A stretch of DNA of 64,000 nucleotides from Leucobacter allii (GCF_022919155.1 NZ_CP095045.1:3038001-3102000), one strand, 5' to 3'; shown: positions 1 to 8,500, counted from the first letter of the stretch. Numbers and translations: made by a program. Notes: generated from the letters alone by a model not told the origin.

Positions 1-1
1 C

Positions 2-160
2 GCCGGGAAGCCCTCGGGCGCCGGCGGCGGCGACTGCGGCATCGTGCTCGCCGACGCCGGGCTCGGCACGGCGCCGATCCTGCGCGAGTGGGAGGCGAAC
101 GACATCCGCCGCCTGAGCCTCGCGCCCCACGCCGCCACCGGGAGCATCGATGCCTGCTGA
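2..160 (+). CDS. mvaK2: Phosphomevalonate kinase, C-terminal fragment
   Basis: Partial gene: only the last 52 codons are in the window. The reading frame from base 2 gives KPSGAGGGDCGIVL, the GHMP-kinase C-terminal glycine-rich motif typical of phosphomevalonate kinase, followed by a short WEANDIRRL-type tail and a TGA stop. The family phosphorylates 5-phosphomevalonate with ATP in the cytosol. The stop overlaps the ATG of the isomerase gene by 11 bp, so the genes are translationally coupled. Order kinase, isomerase, HMG-CoA reductase, HMG-CoA synthase matches the Streptomyces-type mevalonate cluster, which supports the call over other GHMP kinases. The upstream mevalonate kinase and diphosphomevalonate decarboxylase would be expected just outside the window. 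Confidence 0.82.
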   Translation, partial: AGKPSGAGGGDCGIVLADAGLGTAPILREWEANDIRRLSLAPHAATGSIDAC

Positions 161-1340
161 CCTCACGCCCGCGCACGGGCTCGACGCCTCCCGCGCCGCC
201 CGCAAGGACGAGCACGTCGCCCTCGCGCTCGCGCAGCAGCGCCGCGCCGCCGAGCCGGACGCCTCGGGCGCCGCGGGCCCGGGCGCCTCGCCCTTCGCCG
301 AGCTCGACTTCGTGCACCACGCCCTCGCCGGCGTCGACCCCGAGCGGGTCGACCTCGGCACCACGATCGCGTTCGCCGCGGGACCGGGGCACGCCGCGGG
401 CACCTGGCGCTGGGAGACCCCCTTCTACGTGAACGGGATGACCGGCGGCACGGAGCGGACGCGGCGCATCAACCGCGAGCTCGCGATCGCGGCCCGTGAG
501 ACGGGCCTCCCCCTGGCGTGCGGCTCCGTATCCGTCGCCCTCGACGAGCCGGAGACCGCGCCGGGCTTCACCGTGATCCGCGAGGAGAACCCCGACGGCT
601 TCGTCATGGCGAACGTCGGCGTCGGCCGCCCCGCAGACGACGCGCGGCGCGCCGTCGAGCTGCTCGGCGCGAACGCGCTGCAGCTCCATGTGAACGCGGT
701 CCAGGAGACCGCGATGCCCGAGGGCTCGCGCGACTTCTCCTCATGGCTGCGCTCCGTCGAGCGGCTCGCCGCGGCCTCCCCGGTGCCGGTGATCGTGAAG
801 GAGGTCGGCTTCGGCCTCAGCCGCGGGACGCTCCGGCGCCTCGCCGAGATCGGGATCGGGATCGCCGACGTCAGCGGACGCGGCGGCACCGACTTCCTCG
901 CGATCGAGAACGCGCGCCGGCCCGGCCGGGCCGGCGACCTGTCGATCCTCTCCGGCTTCGGCCAGTCGGCGCTCGCGTGCCTGCTCGAGGCCGGGGCCGC
1001 GTCCGGTCCCGCACCGGTGCTCCTCGCCTCGGGCGGGGTGCGCAGCCCCTTCGACGTGGTGAAGGCCCTCGCCGCCGGCGCCGCCGCCGTCGGCGTGGCC
1101 GGGGCGTTCCTCGCCGCCGTCGATCCGGAACGACCGGGCGGCGGCGCCGCCGCGCTCATCGCCCTCGTCGAGGACTGGCGCGACCGCACCCGCGCCGTCT
1201 ACGCGCTGCTCGGCGCGCGCGAGCGCGGCGGGCTCCTGGCCACCGATCTCATCGTCCGCGGCGCGCTGCGCGAGTACTGCGAGGCCCGCGGCGTCGACGT
1301 CCGCGCGCTCGCCACGCGGTCGGAGCGAGCCGGCGCATGA
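150..1340 (+). CDS. fni: Isopentenyl-diphosphate isomerase, type 2 (FMN-dependent)
   Basis: 396 residues. Interconverts isopentenyl and dimethylallyl diphosphate using reduced FMN and Mg2+, in the cytosol. Visible motifs: RKDEH near residues 18-22 (substrate phosphate binding), FYVNGMTGGT near 92-101 (flavin pocket), HVNAVQE near 180-186 (catalytic Gln-Glu pair), VKEVGFG near 216-222, SGRGGTDF near 242-249 and LASGGVRSPFDV near 291 (FMN phosphate). The fold is a TIM barrel of FMN-oxidoreductase type. ATG at 150 lies inside the end of the kinase gene, and the N-terminus has the expected family spacing. It has a short alanine-rich insert near residues 32-48. Part of the mevalonate operon; 57 bp separate it from the reductase gene. 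Confidence 0.95.
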   Translation: MPADLTPAHGLDASRAARKDEHVALALAQQRRAAEPDASGAAGPGASPFAELDFVHHALAGVDPERVDLGTTIAFAAGPGHAAGTWRWETPFYVNGMTGGTERTRRINRELAIAARETGLPLACGSVSVALDEPETAPGFTVIREENPDGFVMANVGVGRPADDARRAVELLGANALQLHVNAVQETAMPEGSRDFSSWLRSVERLAAASPVPVIVKEVGFGLSRGTLRRLAEIGIGIADVSGRGGTDFLAIENARRPGRAGDLSILSGFGQSALACLLEAGAASGPAPVLLASGGVRSPFDVVKALAAGAAAVGVAGAFLAAVDPERPGGGAAALIALVEDWRDRTRAVYALLGARERGGLLATDLIVRGALREYCEARGVDVRALATRSERAGA

Positions 1341-1397
1341 CGTCATCCCATCGCGCGGCCCCCGAGCAGGCCGCCGCCCAGACCCCCGGAGGACCCC

Positions 1398-2465
1398 GTG
1401 AGCACTCCCGACGCCGACGCGCGCGCAGCCGTCACCGAGATCCCGACCAGCTGGGTCGGCCCGATCCGCATCACCGGCGAGGCGGTGACGGGCGAGGTCT
1501 CCGTGCCGCTCGCCACCTACGAGACGCCGCTGTGGCCGTCGGTGGGCCGCGGAGCCCGCATCTCCCGCCGCGTCGAGGGCGGGATCCGCACCGTCGTCAC
1601 CGGCGAGCGCATGACGCGCTCCGTGCTCTTCGTCGCCCCCGGCGCGGTCGCCGCGCAACGGGCCGCGCGGACCATCGAGGCGCGGCTCGGGGAGCTGCAG
1701 GAGCTCGTCGAGTCGGGCAGCCGCTTCGCCCGCCTCCTCGAGGCCCATCCCGAGATCGTGGGCAACCTCCTCTTCGTGCGCTTCGCCTTCTCCACGGGCG
1801 ACGCCTCGGGGCACAACATGGTCACGAACGCCGCGGACGCACTCATGGAGCGCATCCTGTCGTGGGGCCTCGGCATCGACTACGGCTCGATCTCGGGCAA
1901 CTACTGCTCCGACAAGAAGGCGACGGCCGTGAACGGGATCCTCGGGCGCGGCCGCAGCGTGGTCGCCGAGATCCTGATTCCGCACGAGATCGTCCGCGAC
2001 GGGCTCCGCAGCGACGCGCAGCGCATCACCGAGATGGTCGTGCGCAAGAACCTGGTGGGCTCGACGATCGCCGGGGCGCTGCGCTCCGCCAACGCCCACT
2101 ACGCGAACATGCTGCTCGCGTTCTACCTCGCGACGGGGCAGGACGCCGCGAACATCGTCGAGGGATCGCAGGGGATCACCTACGCGGAGCACCGGGAGGA
2201 CGGGCTGTACTTCTCGTGCACGGTGCCCCACCTCATCGTCGGCACCGTCGGCAACGGCAAGCACCTCCCCCACATCGAGGAGGCGCTGACCCGCATCGGC
2301 TGCCGCGAGCCCCGCGAACCGGGCGAGAACTCGCGCCGCCTCGCCGAGCTCATGGCCGCGACGGTGCTCTGCGGCGAGCTCTCGCTCATCGCGGCGCAGA
2401 CGAACCCCGGGGAACTCATGGCTGCGCACCTGCGCATCGAGCGGAAGGAGACGCCGAGCGCATGA
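1398..2465 (+). CDS. mvaA: Hydroxymethylglutaryl-CoA reductase
   Basis: 355 residues, GTG start preceded by GGAGGA at 1388-1393. Reduces HMG-CoA to mevalonate with two NAD(P)H; it is the committed step of the mevalonate route. Sequence signatures look like the class I (biosynthetic) group: YETPLWPSVGRGA with the catalytic Glu near residue 42, GDASGHNMV near 134-142 in the dinucleotide site, NYCSDKKATAVN with the catalytic Lys near 173-174, TGQDAANIVEGS with the catalytic Asp near 249, and a C-terminal AAHLRIER His near 344. There is no N-terminal membrane anchor, so the enzyme should be soluble. The stop overlaps the synthase ATG (ATGA, 4 bp), implying coupled translation. Confidence 0.95.
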   Translation: MSTPDADARAAVTEIPTSWVGPIRITGEAVTGEVSVPLATYETPLWPSVGRGARISRRVEGGIRTVVTGERMTRSVLFVAPGAVAAQRAARTIEARLGELQELVESGSRFARLLEAHPEIVGNLLFVRFAFSTGDASGHNMVTNAADALMERILSWGLGIDYGSISGNYCSDKKATAVNGILGRGRSVVAEILIPHEIVRDGLRSDAQRITEMVVRKNLVGSTIAGALRSANAHYANMLLAFYLATGQDAANIVEGSQGITYAEHREDGLYFSCTVPHLIVGTVGNGKHLPHIEEALTRIGCREPREPGENSRRLAELMAATVLCGELSLIAAQTNPGELMAAHLRIERKETPSA

Positions 2466-3607
2466 CCGCCATCGGCATTCACGATCTGGAACTCGCGAGC
2501 ACGCATCACGTGCTCGACCTCGGCGTGCTCGCCGAGCACACGGGCGTCGATCCGGCGAAGTACCGGCTCGGGCTCGGGCAGGACGAGTTCAGCGTCCCCG
2601 CGCCCGACGAGGACATCGTCACGATGGGGGCGAGTGCGGCGCTCGCGCTGCTCGAGCGCACCGGCACCCGCGGCGTGCGCACGCTGCTCTTCGCCACCGA
2701 GTCGGGCATCGACCATTCGAAGGCGGCCGGGGTGTTCGTGCACCAGCTGCTCGGCCTGCCGCCGCAGGTGCGCGTCGCCGAGATCAAGCAGGCCTGCTAC
2801 GGGGCCACCGCCGCGATCCAGGCGGCCGTGGGCATCGTGCAGCGGCACCCCGACGAGCGCGTGCTCGTCATCGCGAGCGACGTCGCCCGGTACGCGCTCG
2901 ACTCGCCGGGCGAGCCCACCCAGGGCGCCGGCGCCGCCGCGATCCTCGTCTCCGCGGACCCCGCGCTCGTCGAGATCGAAGCCGCCTCCGGGCTCTTCTC
3001 GGAGAACGTGGACGACTTCTGGCGCCCGAACGACTCCTCCACGGCGATCGTCGACGGCAAGCTCTCCATCTCGGCCTACCTCGACGCCATGACGGGCGCG
3101 TGGGACGACCTCGTCGCGCACGGCGGCCCCGATATCGGGGCGATCGACCGGCTCGTCTACCACCAGCCGTACACGAAGATGGCGAAGAAGGCGCAGGCGC
3201 GCCTCGCCGAGCACACCGGCGCGGAGCTCGGGGAGGCGGGGCTCGCCGAGGGCGCCGTCTACAACCGCCGCATCGGCAACGCCTACACCGCGTCGCTCTA
3301 CGCCGGCGTGGCCTCCGTGCTCGACCACGAGCCGGGCCTCGTCGGCAAGCGCCTCGGACTCTTCAGCTACGGCTCGGGCAGCGTGAGCGAGTTTCTCACG
3401 GGCGTCGTGCGGCCCGGCGCTGCCGGGCGGGACGACCGCTTCACCGCCGCGCTCGACGCCCGGGTGCCGCTCGACGTCGCGGCGTACCGGGAGCTGCATG
3501 CGCAGCAGCTGCCGAGCGCCGTCGACGTCGAGACGCCGCGCGTCACGGAGGCGCCCTTCCGCTTCGCCGGGATCCGCGGCGCGTCCCGCCGCTACGAGCG
3601 CCGCTAG
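2462..3607 (+). CDS. mvaS: Hydroxymethylglutaryl-CoA synthase
   Basis: 381 residues. Condenses acetyl-CoA with acetoacetyl-CoA to HMG-CoA. It has the thiolase-like fold with the full bacterial HMG-CoA synthase catalytic triad by position: Glu80 (FATESGIDHSK), Cys112 (KQACYGATAA, acyl-enzyme nucleophile) and His234 (VYHQPYTKMAKKA). FSYGSGSVSEF near residue 302 is the C-terminal glycine-rich motif. The ATG was chosen because it overlaps the reductase stop as ATGA; a longer open frame upstream is only the shadow of the isomerase. Last gene of the operon. It faces the MATE gene convergently across a repeat-filled gap. Confidence 0.95.
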   Translation: MTAIGIHDLELASTHHVLDLGVLAEHTGVDPAKYRLGLGQDEFSVPAPDEDIVTMGASAALALLERTGTRGVRTLLFATESGIDHSKAAGVFVHQLLGLPPQVRVAEIKQACYGATAAIQAAVGIVQRHPDERVLVIASDVARYALDSPGEPTQGAGAAAILVSADPALVEIEAASGLFSENVDDFWRPNDSSTAIVDGKLSISAYLDAMTGAWDDLVAHGGPDIGAIDRLVYHQPYTKMAKKAQARLAEHTGAELGEAGLAEGAVYNRRIGNAYTASLYAGVASVLDHEPGLVGKRLGLFSYGSGSVSEFLTGVVRPGAAGRDDRFTAALDARVPLDVAAYRELHAQQLPSAVDVETPRVTEAPFRFAGIRGASRRYERR

Positions 3608-3660
3608 ATCTCGGCGCCGCCCTTCGCGCGCTCGCTTCCGCCCGCCCCCGCTCCTACCTC

Positions 3661-3722
3661 GCCCGTTCCCCGCGCTCTCGCCCTCGCCCGTTCCCCGCGC
3701 TCTCGCCCTCGCCCGTTCCCCG
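3661..3722. repeat. Tandem repeat, 25-bp unit, about 2.5 copies
   Basis: Two perfect adjacent copies of a 25-bp unit beginning GCCCGTTCCCCGCGCTCTCG (3661-3685 and 3686-3710), followed by a partial third copy starting at 3711. The pyrimidine-rich unit lies just downstream of the mevalonate operon. Confidence 0.9.
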
Positions 3723-3835
3723 TCCCGCTCGCTCGGGGAAATCACGCATTCGGGGGTTTCGACCGGGGCGTTCCCCCACGTCGCGTCATTTCCTCGGGCT
3801 GCGAGGGGCGGGCGGTCTGCGAGGGGCGGGCGGGA

Positions 3836-3879
3836 CCGACGGGCAGGTGGGCGGGCACCGACGGGCAGGTGGGCGGGCA
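3836..3879. repeat. Tandem repeat, 22-bp unit, two copies
   Basis: Unit CCGACGGGCAGGTGGGCGGG plus CA occurs at 3836-3857 and 3858-3879 without mismatch. A degenerate third start (CCGAAGGGCC) follows at 3880. Confidence 0.88.
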
Positions 3880-3948
3880 CCGAAGGGCCGCGGGCGCCGA
3901 CGAGCCGCACCCGCGGACGGGCCAGCGGAGGCCGACGGACGACCGGGA

Positions 3949-5436
3949 CTACTGCGCGGCGAGCGCCGCCTCGGCCCGCTCCTCCGAGCCCTGGGCGAGA
4001 CCGCGTGCGATCGCTCGGCGGTACCCGGCGAGCAGCACGAGGCCCGCGAGCAGCACGGCGATCTCGCTGATCGTGAGCGCCCAGATGATGCCGCCCAGCC
4101 CGAACCACGCGTTCGCCGCGAAGACGACCGGGATGAACAGGGCGCCCTGCGCGAGCGACATCACGAGGCTCGGCACGGCGCGCCCGGTGGCCTGGAAGAT
4201 CGTGGTGACGAGCCCGGCGAAGCCGTTGGCGATCATCGCGGCGAGCTGCGCGGCGATGATCGTCGCGCCGATGCCGAGCAGCGACGCATCCTGCGAGAAG
4301 AGCGCGAAGAGGGGCTCGCGGACGGCGAAGAGGAGCACTGCGAAGCCGAGCCCGAGCAGCCCCACGGCGATGGCCGAGGACCGTGCCGCGCGGCGCAGCC
4401 GATCCCGATCCCCCTTGCCGTAGGCGTAGGCGAGGAGCGGGAGCACGCCCATCGTCACGCCCATGATCAGGAACTCGGGCACCTGGGCGATCCGGACCGC
4501 CACGCCCATGGCGGCGAGCACTCCGGAGCCGTGGGCGGCCGCGAGGTGGTTCAGCACGAGGCTCGTGACGATCATGAAGCCCGATTCGAGCAGCACGCCC
4601 GTTCCGATCGCGAGCACCGGACCGACGATGCGCGGCGCCAGGGTGAACGCGCGCGGCGAGGCGTCCGCTTCGGCCCCGCTGCGCCGCAGCCACCGCAGCC
4701 AGTAGACGAGGCTGACGAGGTTCGCGAGCCCCATGGAGAGGGCGACGCCGCCCACGCCCCAGTGCAGCACGAGGATGAACAGCACGTCGAGGACGAGGCT
4801 CGCCGCCGTGGAGACGAGGAGGCCGGCCATCGCCTGCCGGGCGGCGCCCTGCGCGCGGACGATCTGCTCCATGCTGAAGGAGGCGGCCAGCACGGGGAGG
4901 AAGCCGAGCAGCACGCCGACGTACTCCGCGGTGGCGGCCGTGGCGGCGGCGTCCGCCCCGAGCCCCGCGACGAGCGGGCCCAGCAGGAGCAGGCCGAGCA
5001 CGGCGAGGAGGGCGCCGGCGAGCGCGGCGCCCCACACGGAGAAGGAGGCCGCCCGGCGCACATCGGCCATACCGGAGGGATCGTGCTCGGCGGCGCCGAG
5101 CAGCCGCGAGACGAGCGCGCCGCCGCCGACACCGAAGAAGTTGCCGAGCGCGATGATGAGCCCGAGCACCGGCGTGCCGAGCGTGACGGCGGTGAGGAGC
5201 ACGGTGCTGTGCTGCGCCCCGATGAACCCGGCGTTGACGACGTTGTAGAGCGCGCCGACCACGAGCGCCGCGGCCATGGGCACGCTCAGGTGCAGCAGCG
5301 CGCGCAGCATCGGGGCGGCCGACAGGATCCAGCGGTTGCGGTCGGCGGGCGAATCGGCGCCGGCGAGCGGCGGAGCGGTCTCGGACCGGGCCTCGGGCGC
5401 GATCCCGGACGCGGTGTCGGTGCGGTTCTCGGACAT
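3949..5436 (-). CDS. MATE family efflux transporter
   Basis: 495 residues, strongly hydrophobic with about 12 predicted membrane segments in two similar halves, the hallmark of MATE (multi-antimicrobial extrusion) cation antiporters. The first half contains the VPMAAALVVGALYNVVNAGFIG region and the second half repeats the arrangement near LNHLAAAHGSGVLAAMGVA. A hydrophilic N-terminal 35 residues precede the first segment. ATG at 5436 has AAAGGA six bases upstream. The marR-type gene lies upstream on the same strand, so local control of the pump by that repressor is likely. The substrate cannot be told from sequence; drugs or cationic metabolites exported by Na+ or H+ exchange are typical of the family. 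Confidence 0.88.
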   Translation of the reverse strand: MSENRTDTASGIAPEARSETAPPLAGADSPADRNRWILSAAPMLRALLHLSVPMAAALVVGALYNVVNAGFIGAQHSTVLLTAVTLGTPVLGLIIALGNFFGVGGGALVSRLLGAAEHDPSGMADVRRAASFSVWGAALAGALLAVLGLLLLGPLVAGLGADAAATAATAEYVGVLLGFLPVLAASFSMEQIVRAQGAARQAMAGLLVSTAASLVLDVLFILVLHWGVGGVALSMGLANLVSLVYWLRWLRRSGAEADASPRAFTLAPRIVGPVLAIGTGVLLESGFMIVTSLVLNHLAAAHGSGVLAAMGVAVRIAQVPEFLIMGVTMGVLPLLAYAYGKGDRDRLRRAARSSAIAVGLLGLGFAVLLFAVREPLFALFSQDASLLGIGATIIAAQLAAMIANGFAGLVTTIFQATGRAVPSLVMSLAQGALFIPVVFAANAWFGLGGIIWALTISEIAVLLAGLVLLAGYRRAIARGLAQGSEERAEAALAAQ

Positions 5437-5688
5437 GGGGGTTCCTTTCGGGGCGGGCGGAGGGAGGCGTCCTCGTTCGGGCGCGCCGGAGCGCGCCGGG
5501 TGGCGCCGGGTCGATGCGCGGCGTCATCCGGCGTCCGGCGCGAGCCGGGCGCGGCGGGATCCGGGAGCCGGGGCGCGCCGGATCAGGGCAGAGGGTCGGA
5601 GCGCGCCGGATCGGAGCGCGCCGGATCGCGGCGCCTCAGATCGGGTCGCGGCGATCGGGCCGGACGACCGCTGGGGCGGCGGGAGGGG

Positions 5689-6135
5689 TCAGTCCCGTGC
5701 GGGGCGCGGGAGCTCTTCGGTGATCTTCTGGAGGAGGATGCGCAGGGCATCCTGCTCGCCCGCGGTGAGCGGGGCGAGCACGGCGCGTTCCACATCGGCG
5801 GCCGCGGTGTCGAATCCGGAGATGACGGCGATGCCCTCGGCGGTCGGATGGACGCGCTTGATGCGCGCATTGGCGGGGTCCGGCCGTCGTTCGATGTACC
5901 CGCGGCGCTCGAGCCCCTGCAGCAGGCTCGAGACGCTCGCGGGCGTCGTGCGGCTCGCCTCGGCGATATCGCGCTGGATCGCGCCGGGGTGCTGCACCAG
6001 ATAGCCGAGCACGAACCCCTGCTCGTGGCTCAGATCGCGCGCACGCATCCACTCCTCGAGCGACTTGCGCTGGGCCCAGCCGATCCAGCGCATGAGGTCG
6101 AGGCTCGTGGTGAGCCGGGGTTCGGGTTCGGTCAT
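5689..6135 (-). CDS. MarR family transcriptional regulator
   Basis: 148 residues from the ATG at 6135. Winged-helix DNA-binding region GAIQRDIAEASRTTPASVSS followed by the wing ERRPDPANARIKRV; flanking helices form the dimer interface as in MarR proteins. An in-frame ATG at 6171 would add 12 residues, but it overlaps the -35 box. A consensus-like promoter (TTGACA-N17-CATAAT) ends eight bases before the 6135 ATG, so a leaderless mRNA starting there is the best model. An imperfect palindrome covers the -10 and the start codon, suggesting autorepression. It probably controls the MATE pump 252 bp downstream. Effector unknown. Confidence 0.87.
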   Translation of the reverse strand: MTEPEPRLTTSLDLMRWIGWAQRKSLEEWMRARDLSHEQGFVLGYLVQHPGAIQRDIAEASRTTPASVSSLLQGLERRGYIERRPDPANARIKRVHPTAEGIAVISGFDTAAADVERAVLAPLTAGEQDALRILLQKITEELPRPARD

Positions 6136-6153
6136 AGTTAGAATTATGACTAT
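6134..6153. promoter_or_regulatory. Candidate MarR operator
   Basis: ATAGTTAGAATTATGACTAT is an imperfect palindrome centred on AATT, with ATAGT/ACTAT ends. It is AT-rich in an otherwise GC-rich region and covers the -10 hexamer and ATG of the marR gene. Size and position fit a MarR dimer site. Confidence 0.6.
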
Positions 6154-6171
6154 TTGACCCCTAACTGTCAA
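6143..6171 (-). promoter_or_regulatory. Leaderless promoter of the marR gene
   Basis: On the minus strand TTGACA (6171-6166), a 17-bp spacer, then CATAAT (6148-6143). The ATG at 6135 falls where transcription should start, so the message would have no ribosome binding site. The promoter overlaps the last codons of the histidine kinase gene. Confidence 0.65.
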
Positions 6172-7684
6172 CTTGTTCGATCTCGCCGGCCCCGAGGAGC
6201 GGTAGCGCGACCTCGAAGGAGGTGCCGGCGGATCCGCTCGCGACGTCGATCCTCCCGCCGTGCTCCTGCACGATCGCGCTCGCGATGGCGAGGCCGAGCC
6301 CGGTGCTGCCCGCGTCGCGATTGCGCGCCGCGTCCCCGCGCGTGAATCGGTCGAACAGCCGCGGGAGCAGCTCGGGAGCGATCCCCGGCCCGTCGTCTGA
6401 GACGGATATGACGGCCTCGCCGCCGACGCGCGTCACCGCGGCCGTGACGCGCGTACCCGCCGGGGTGTGCCGTCCGGCGTTGCCGAGCAGATTGATGAGC
6501 ACCTGGCGGATCCGCGGCGCGTCGCCGCGCACCTCGACGGGCTCGTCGACCTCGACGATCCACTCGTGATCGGGCATCGCCGCGTGGAGGTCGCTCACGG
6601 TCTCGATCGCGAGCATCGTCACGTCGACCGGTTCCCGGCGCAGCCGCTGGCCGGAGTCGAGGCGGGCGAGCAGCAGCAGATCCTCCACGAGCGCGCCCAT
6701 GCGCTCGGCCTCCGACTCGATCCGTTCGAGGGAACGCGCCTGCGTGGCCGGCATCTCGAAAGTCTCGGCGTGCGCGAGCTGCGCGTAGCCGCGGATGGAG
6801 GCGAGCGGGGTGCGCAGCTCGTGGCTCGCGTCGGCGATGAAGGCGCGCAGTCGCTCCTCGCTCTCCTGCCGCGCACCGAGAGCCGTCTCGACATGATTCA
6901 GCAGCGTGTCGAGCGCCGCGCCCACGCGACCGACCTCGGTGCCGGGGTCCTCGGCGAGGCCGGCGCGCTCGGGCAGCGTCACAGCGCCAACCGCGAGCGG
7001 CCGCTGCGCGACCCGTTCCGCCGTGCCGGCGACGCGCCGCAGCGGGCGCAGCGCCGAGGTGACGAGCCACGCGATCCCGGCGCCGACGAGGATCAGGGCC
7101 GCGACGGCGACGACGACGAGGATGCCGCCGAGCGACGCGATCGTCGCCGTCGTGTCCCTGAGCGACGTGCCCGCGACGACCGTGCCGTCCGGCCCCGACT
7201 GCGCGGCGATGCGGAAGGATCCCGCCGTGCCGCCGAGATCGACGGTCGTCGGCTGCTCGGCACGGTCTGCCGACTCGGTGACGACCTCGAGCTGCGCAGC
7301 GGTGAGCGAGGCGACGGTGCCGTCGGGGCCGACGGTGCTCGCCCGCGTCGCCGTGCCGTCCGCGGCGATCACCACCTCCAGGGTGTCGAGCCGGAGCCGG
7401 GGAGCGGATCCCGCATCGGGGCCGCCCCCGCCGCCGGAACCGTCATCCGGCCCGGGATCGACGACGCCACCGCCCTCGCCCGCCCCGCCGCCCGGCGCAT
7501 CGCGCGCCGGGCCGGCGAGGATCGCAAGCCCCATCCGCACCTCCTGGTCCAGGCGCTCGTACAGCGACGCGCGCAGCGCCAGCAGCGCCGCCCCGCCGGA
7601 GAGGATCAGCGTGACGAGCACGAGCGCGATGGTGCCGACGACGAGCCGACGGCTGAGCGGCCAGCTCCGCCCGAGGCCCGTCAT
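6161..7684 (-). CDS. Two-component sensor histidine kinase (OmpR/EnvZ class)
   Basis: 507 residues. N-terminal membrane helix (about 13-35), an extracytoplasmic sensor of about 150 residues with a Gly/Asp-rich low-complexity stretch (near 60-95), a second membrane helix (about 190-215), HAMP linker, then HisKA with the phospho-accepting His in DASHELRTPL. The HATPase domain shows an N-box (NLLGNAGRHTP), DDGPGI and STGLGLAIA. ATG at 7684 overlaps the regulator stop by 4 bp, so kinase and regulator are translated together. The signal is unknown. The pair sits divergent from a DUF3500 lipoprotein, a candidate target. Confidence 0.92.
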   Translation of the reverse strand: MTGLGRSWPLSRRLVVGTIALVLVTLILSGGAALLALRASLYERLDQEVRMGLAILAGPARDAPGGGAGEGGGVVDPGPDDGSGGGGGPDAGSAPRLRLDTLEVVIAADGTATRASTVGPDGTVASLTAAQLEVVTESADRAEQPTTVDLGGTAGSFRIAAQSGPDGTVVAGTSLRDTTATIASLGGILVVVAVAALILVGAGIAWLVTSALRPLRRVAGTAERVAQRPLAVGAVTLPERAGLAEDPGTEVGRVGAALDTLLNHVETALGARQESEERLRAFIADASHELRTPLASIRGYAQLAHAETFEMPATQARSLERIESEAERMGALVEDLLLLARLDSGQRLRREPVDVTMLAIETVSDLHAAMPDHEWIVEVDEPVEVRGDAPRIRQVLINLLGNAGRHTPAGTRVTAAVTRVGGEAVISVSDDGPGIAPELLPRLFDRFTRGDAARNRDAGSTGLGLAIASAIVQEHGGRIDVASGSAGTSFEVALPLLGAGEIEQVDS

Positions 7685-8409
7685 CCGTCGGCCGGTCTGA
7701 TCGTGTAGCCGACGCTGCGCACCGTGTGGATCAGCGCGGGGCCGAGCGTGTCGATCTTCTTGCGCAGGTAGGAGATATAGATCTCGACCACGCCCGACTT
7801 GCCGCCGAAGTCGTAGCTCCAGACGTTCTCGAGGATCTGCGGGCGGGTGAGCACCTGCCGCTGGTTCTGCATCAGGTACCGGAGCAGCTCGAACTCCTTC
7901 GCGGTGAGCTGGACGGGCACGCCGCCGCGCCGCACCTCGTAGCTGCGGTCGTCGAGGGTGAGGTCGCCGACCACGAGCGGGCCGTCCTCGCCCGTGACCC
8001 CCGCGTACCGGCGCGCCATGCCGCGCAGGCGCGCGACCACCTCCTGGAGATTGAACGGCTTCGTGACGTAGTCGTCGCCGCCGGCGGTGATCGCCTCGAT
8101 GCGATCGTCGACGGCGTCCTTCGCCGTGAGGAACAGCACGGGCACGTCGTTGCCGGATCCGCGGAGCCGTCGCAGCACCTCGAGCCCGTCGATCCCGGGC
8201 ATCATGACGTCCAGCACCACGACGTCCGGGCCCGTCTCCCTGATGGCGTTGAGCGCCTCCTGCCCGTTCGCCGCGCTCTCGACCCGCCACCCCTCCGCCT
8301 GCAGCGCCATGACGAGCAGCTCGGTGAGATTGCGCTCGTCATCGACGACGACGGCGCGGATGGGCGATCCGTCGATGCGGGTGATCTGCGGCGGAGTGGC
8401 GTGCGGCAT
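7681..8409 (-). CDS. Two-component response regulator, OmpR family
   Basis: 242 residues. Receiver domain with the acidic pair in VVVDDERN, phospho-acceptor Asp in VVVLDVMMPGIDG, and conserved Thr/Lys (FLTAKD). A C-terminal winged helix (LTAKEFELLRYLMQNQRQVLTRPQI to VVEIYISYLRKKID) is of the OmpR/PhoB type. The start at 8409 gives the normal family length; the open frame extends further upstream but that part overlaps the divergent promoter region. It overlaps the kinase gene by 4 bp. Likely binds in the 137-bp gap shared with the DUF3500 gene. Confidence 0.92.
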   Translation of the reverse strand: MPHATPPQITRIDGSPIRAVVVDDERNLTELLVMALQAEGWRVESAANGQEALNAIRETGPDVVVLDVMMPGIDGLEVLRRLRGSGNDVPVLFLTAKDAVDDRIEAITAGGDDYVTKPFNLQEVVARLRGMARRYAGVTGEDGPLVVGDLTLDDRSYEVRRGGVPVQLTAKEFELLRYLMQNQRQVLTRPQILENVWSYDFGGKSGVVEIYISYLRKKIDTLGPALIHTVRSVGYTIRPADG

Positions 8410-8471
8410 GCCCCCAGTCTCGCCGATCGCGACCGCCCGCGCAGCCGATCCGGGTCGCCCATACCGAGTTC

Positions 8472-8500
8472 TTGCCCGATGCATATCGAGCATGAATGTT
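8472..8500 (+). promoter_or_regulatory. Candidate promoter of the DUF3500 lipoprotein gene
   Basis: TTGCCC (8472-8477), 17-bp spacer, AATGTT (8495-8500), giving a leader of about 40 nt ahead of AAGGAG and the ATG at 8546. The -10 match is modest. Confidence 0.35.

Larger units (their letters stand above)
3608..3948. other. Convergent intergenic region with two tandem-repeat arrays
   Basis: 341 bp between the ends of the HMG-CoA synthase (+) and MATE (-) genes. No credible gene was seen. It holds a 25-bp direct repeat (3661-3722) and a 22-bp direct repeat (3836-3879), plus a repeated GCGAGGGGCGGGCGG motif at 3801-3833. No classic hairpin with a T tract was found. Confidence 0.8.

Noticed and set aside
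3661..3879. Possible CRISPR-like array
   Set aside because: Units are directly adjacent with no unique spacers, and there are no cas genes.
2180..5527. Very long open frame on the minus strand (over 1100 codons)
   Set aside because: It is antisense to HMG-CoA synthase and overlaps the MATE gene in another frame; Arg/Pro/Ala-rich composition without motifs shows it is a high-GC shadow.
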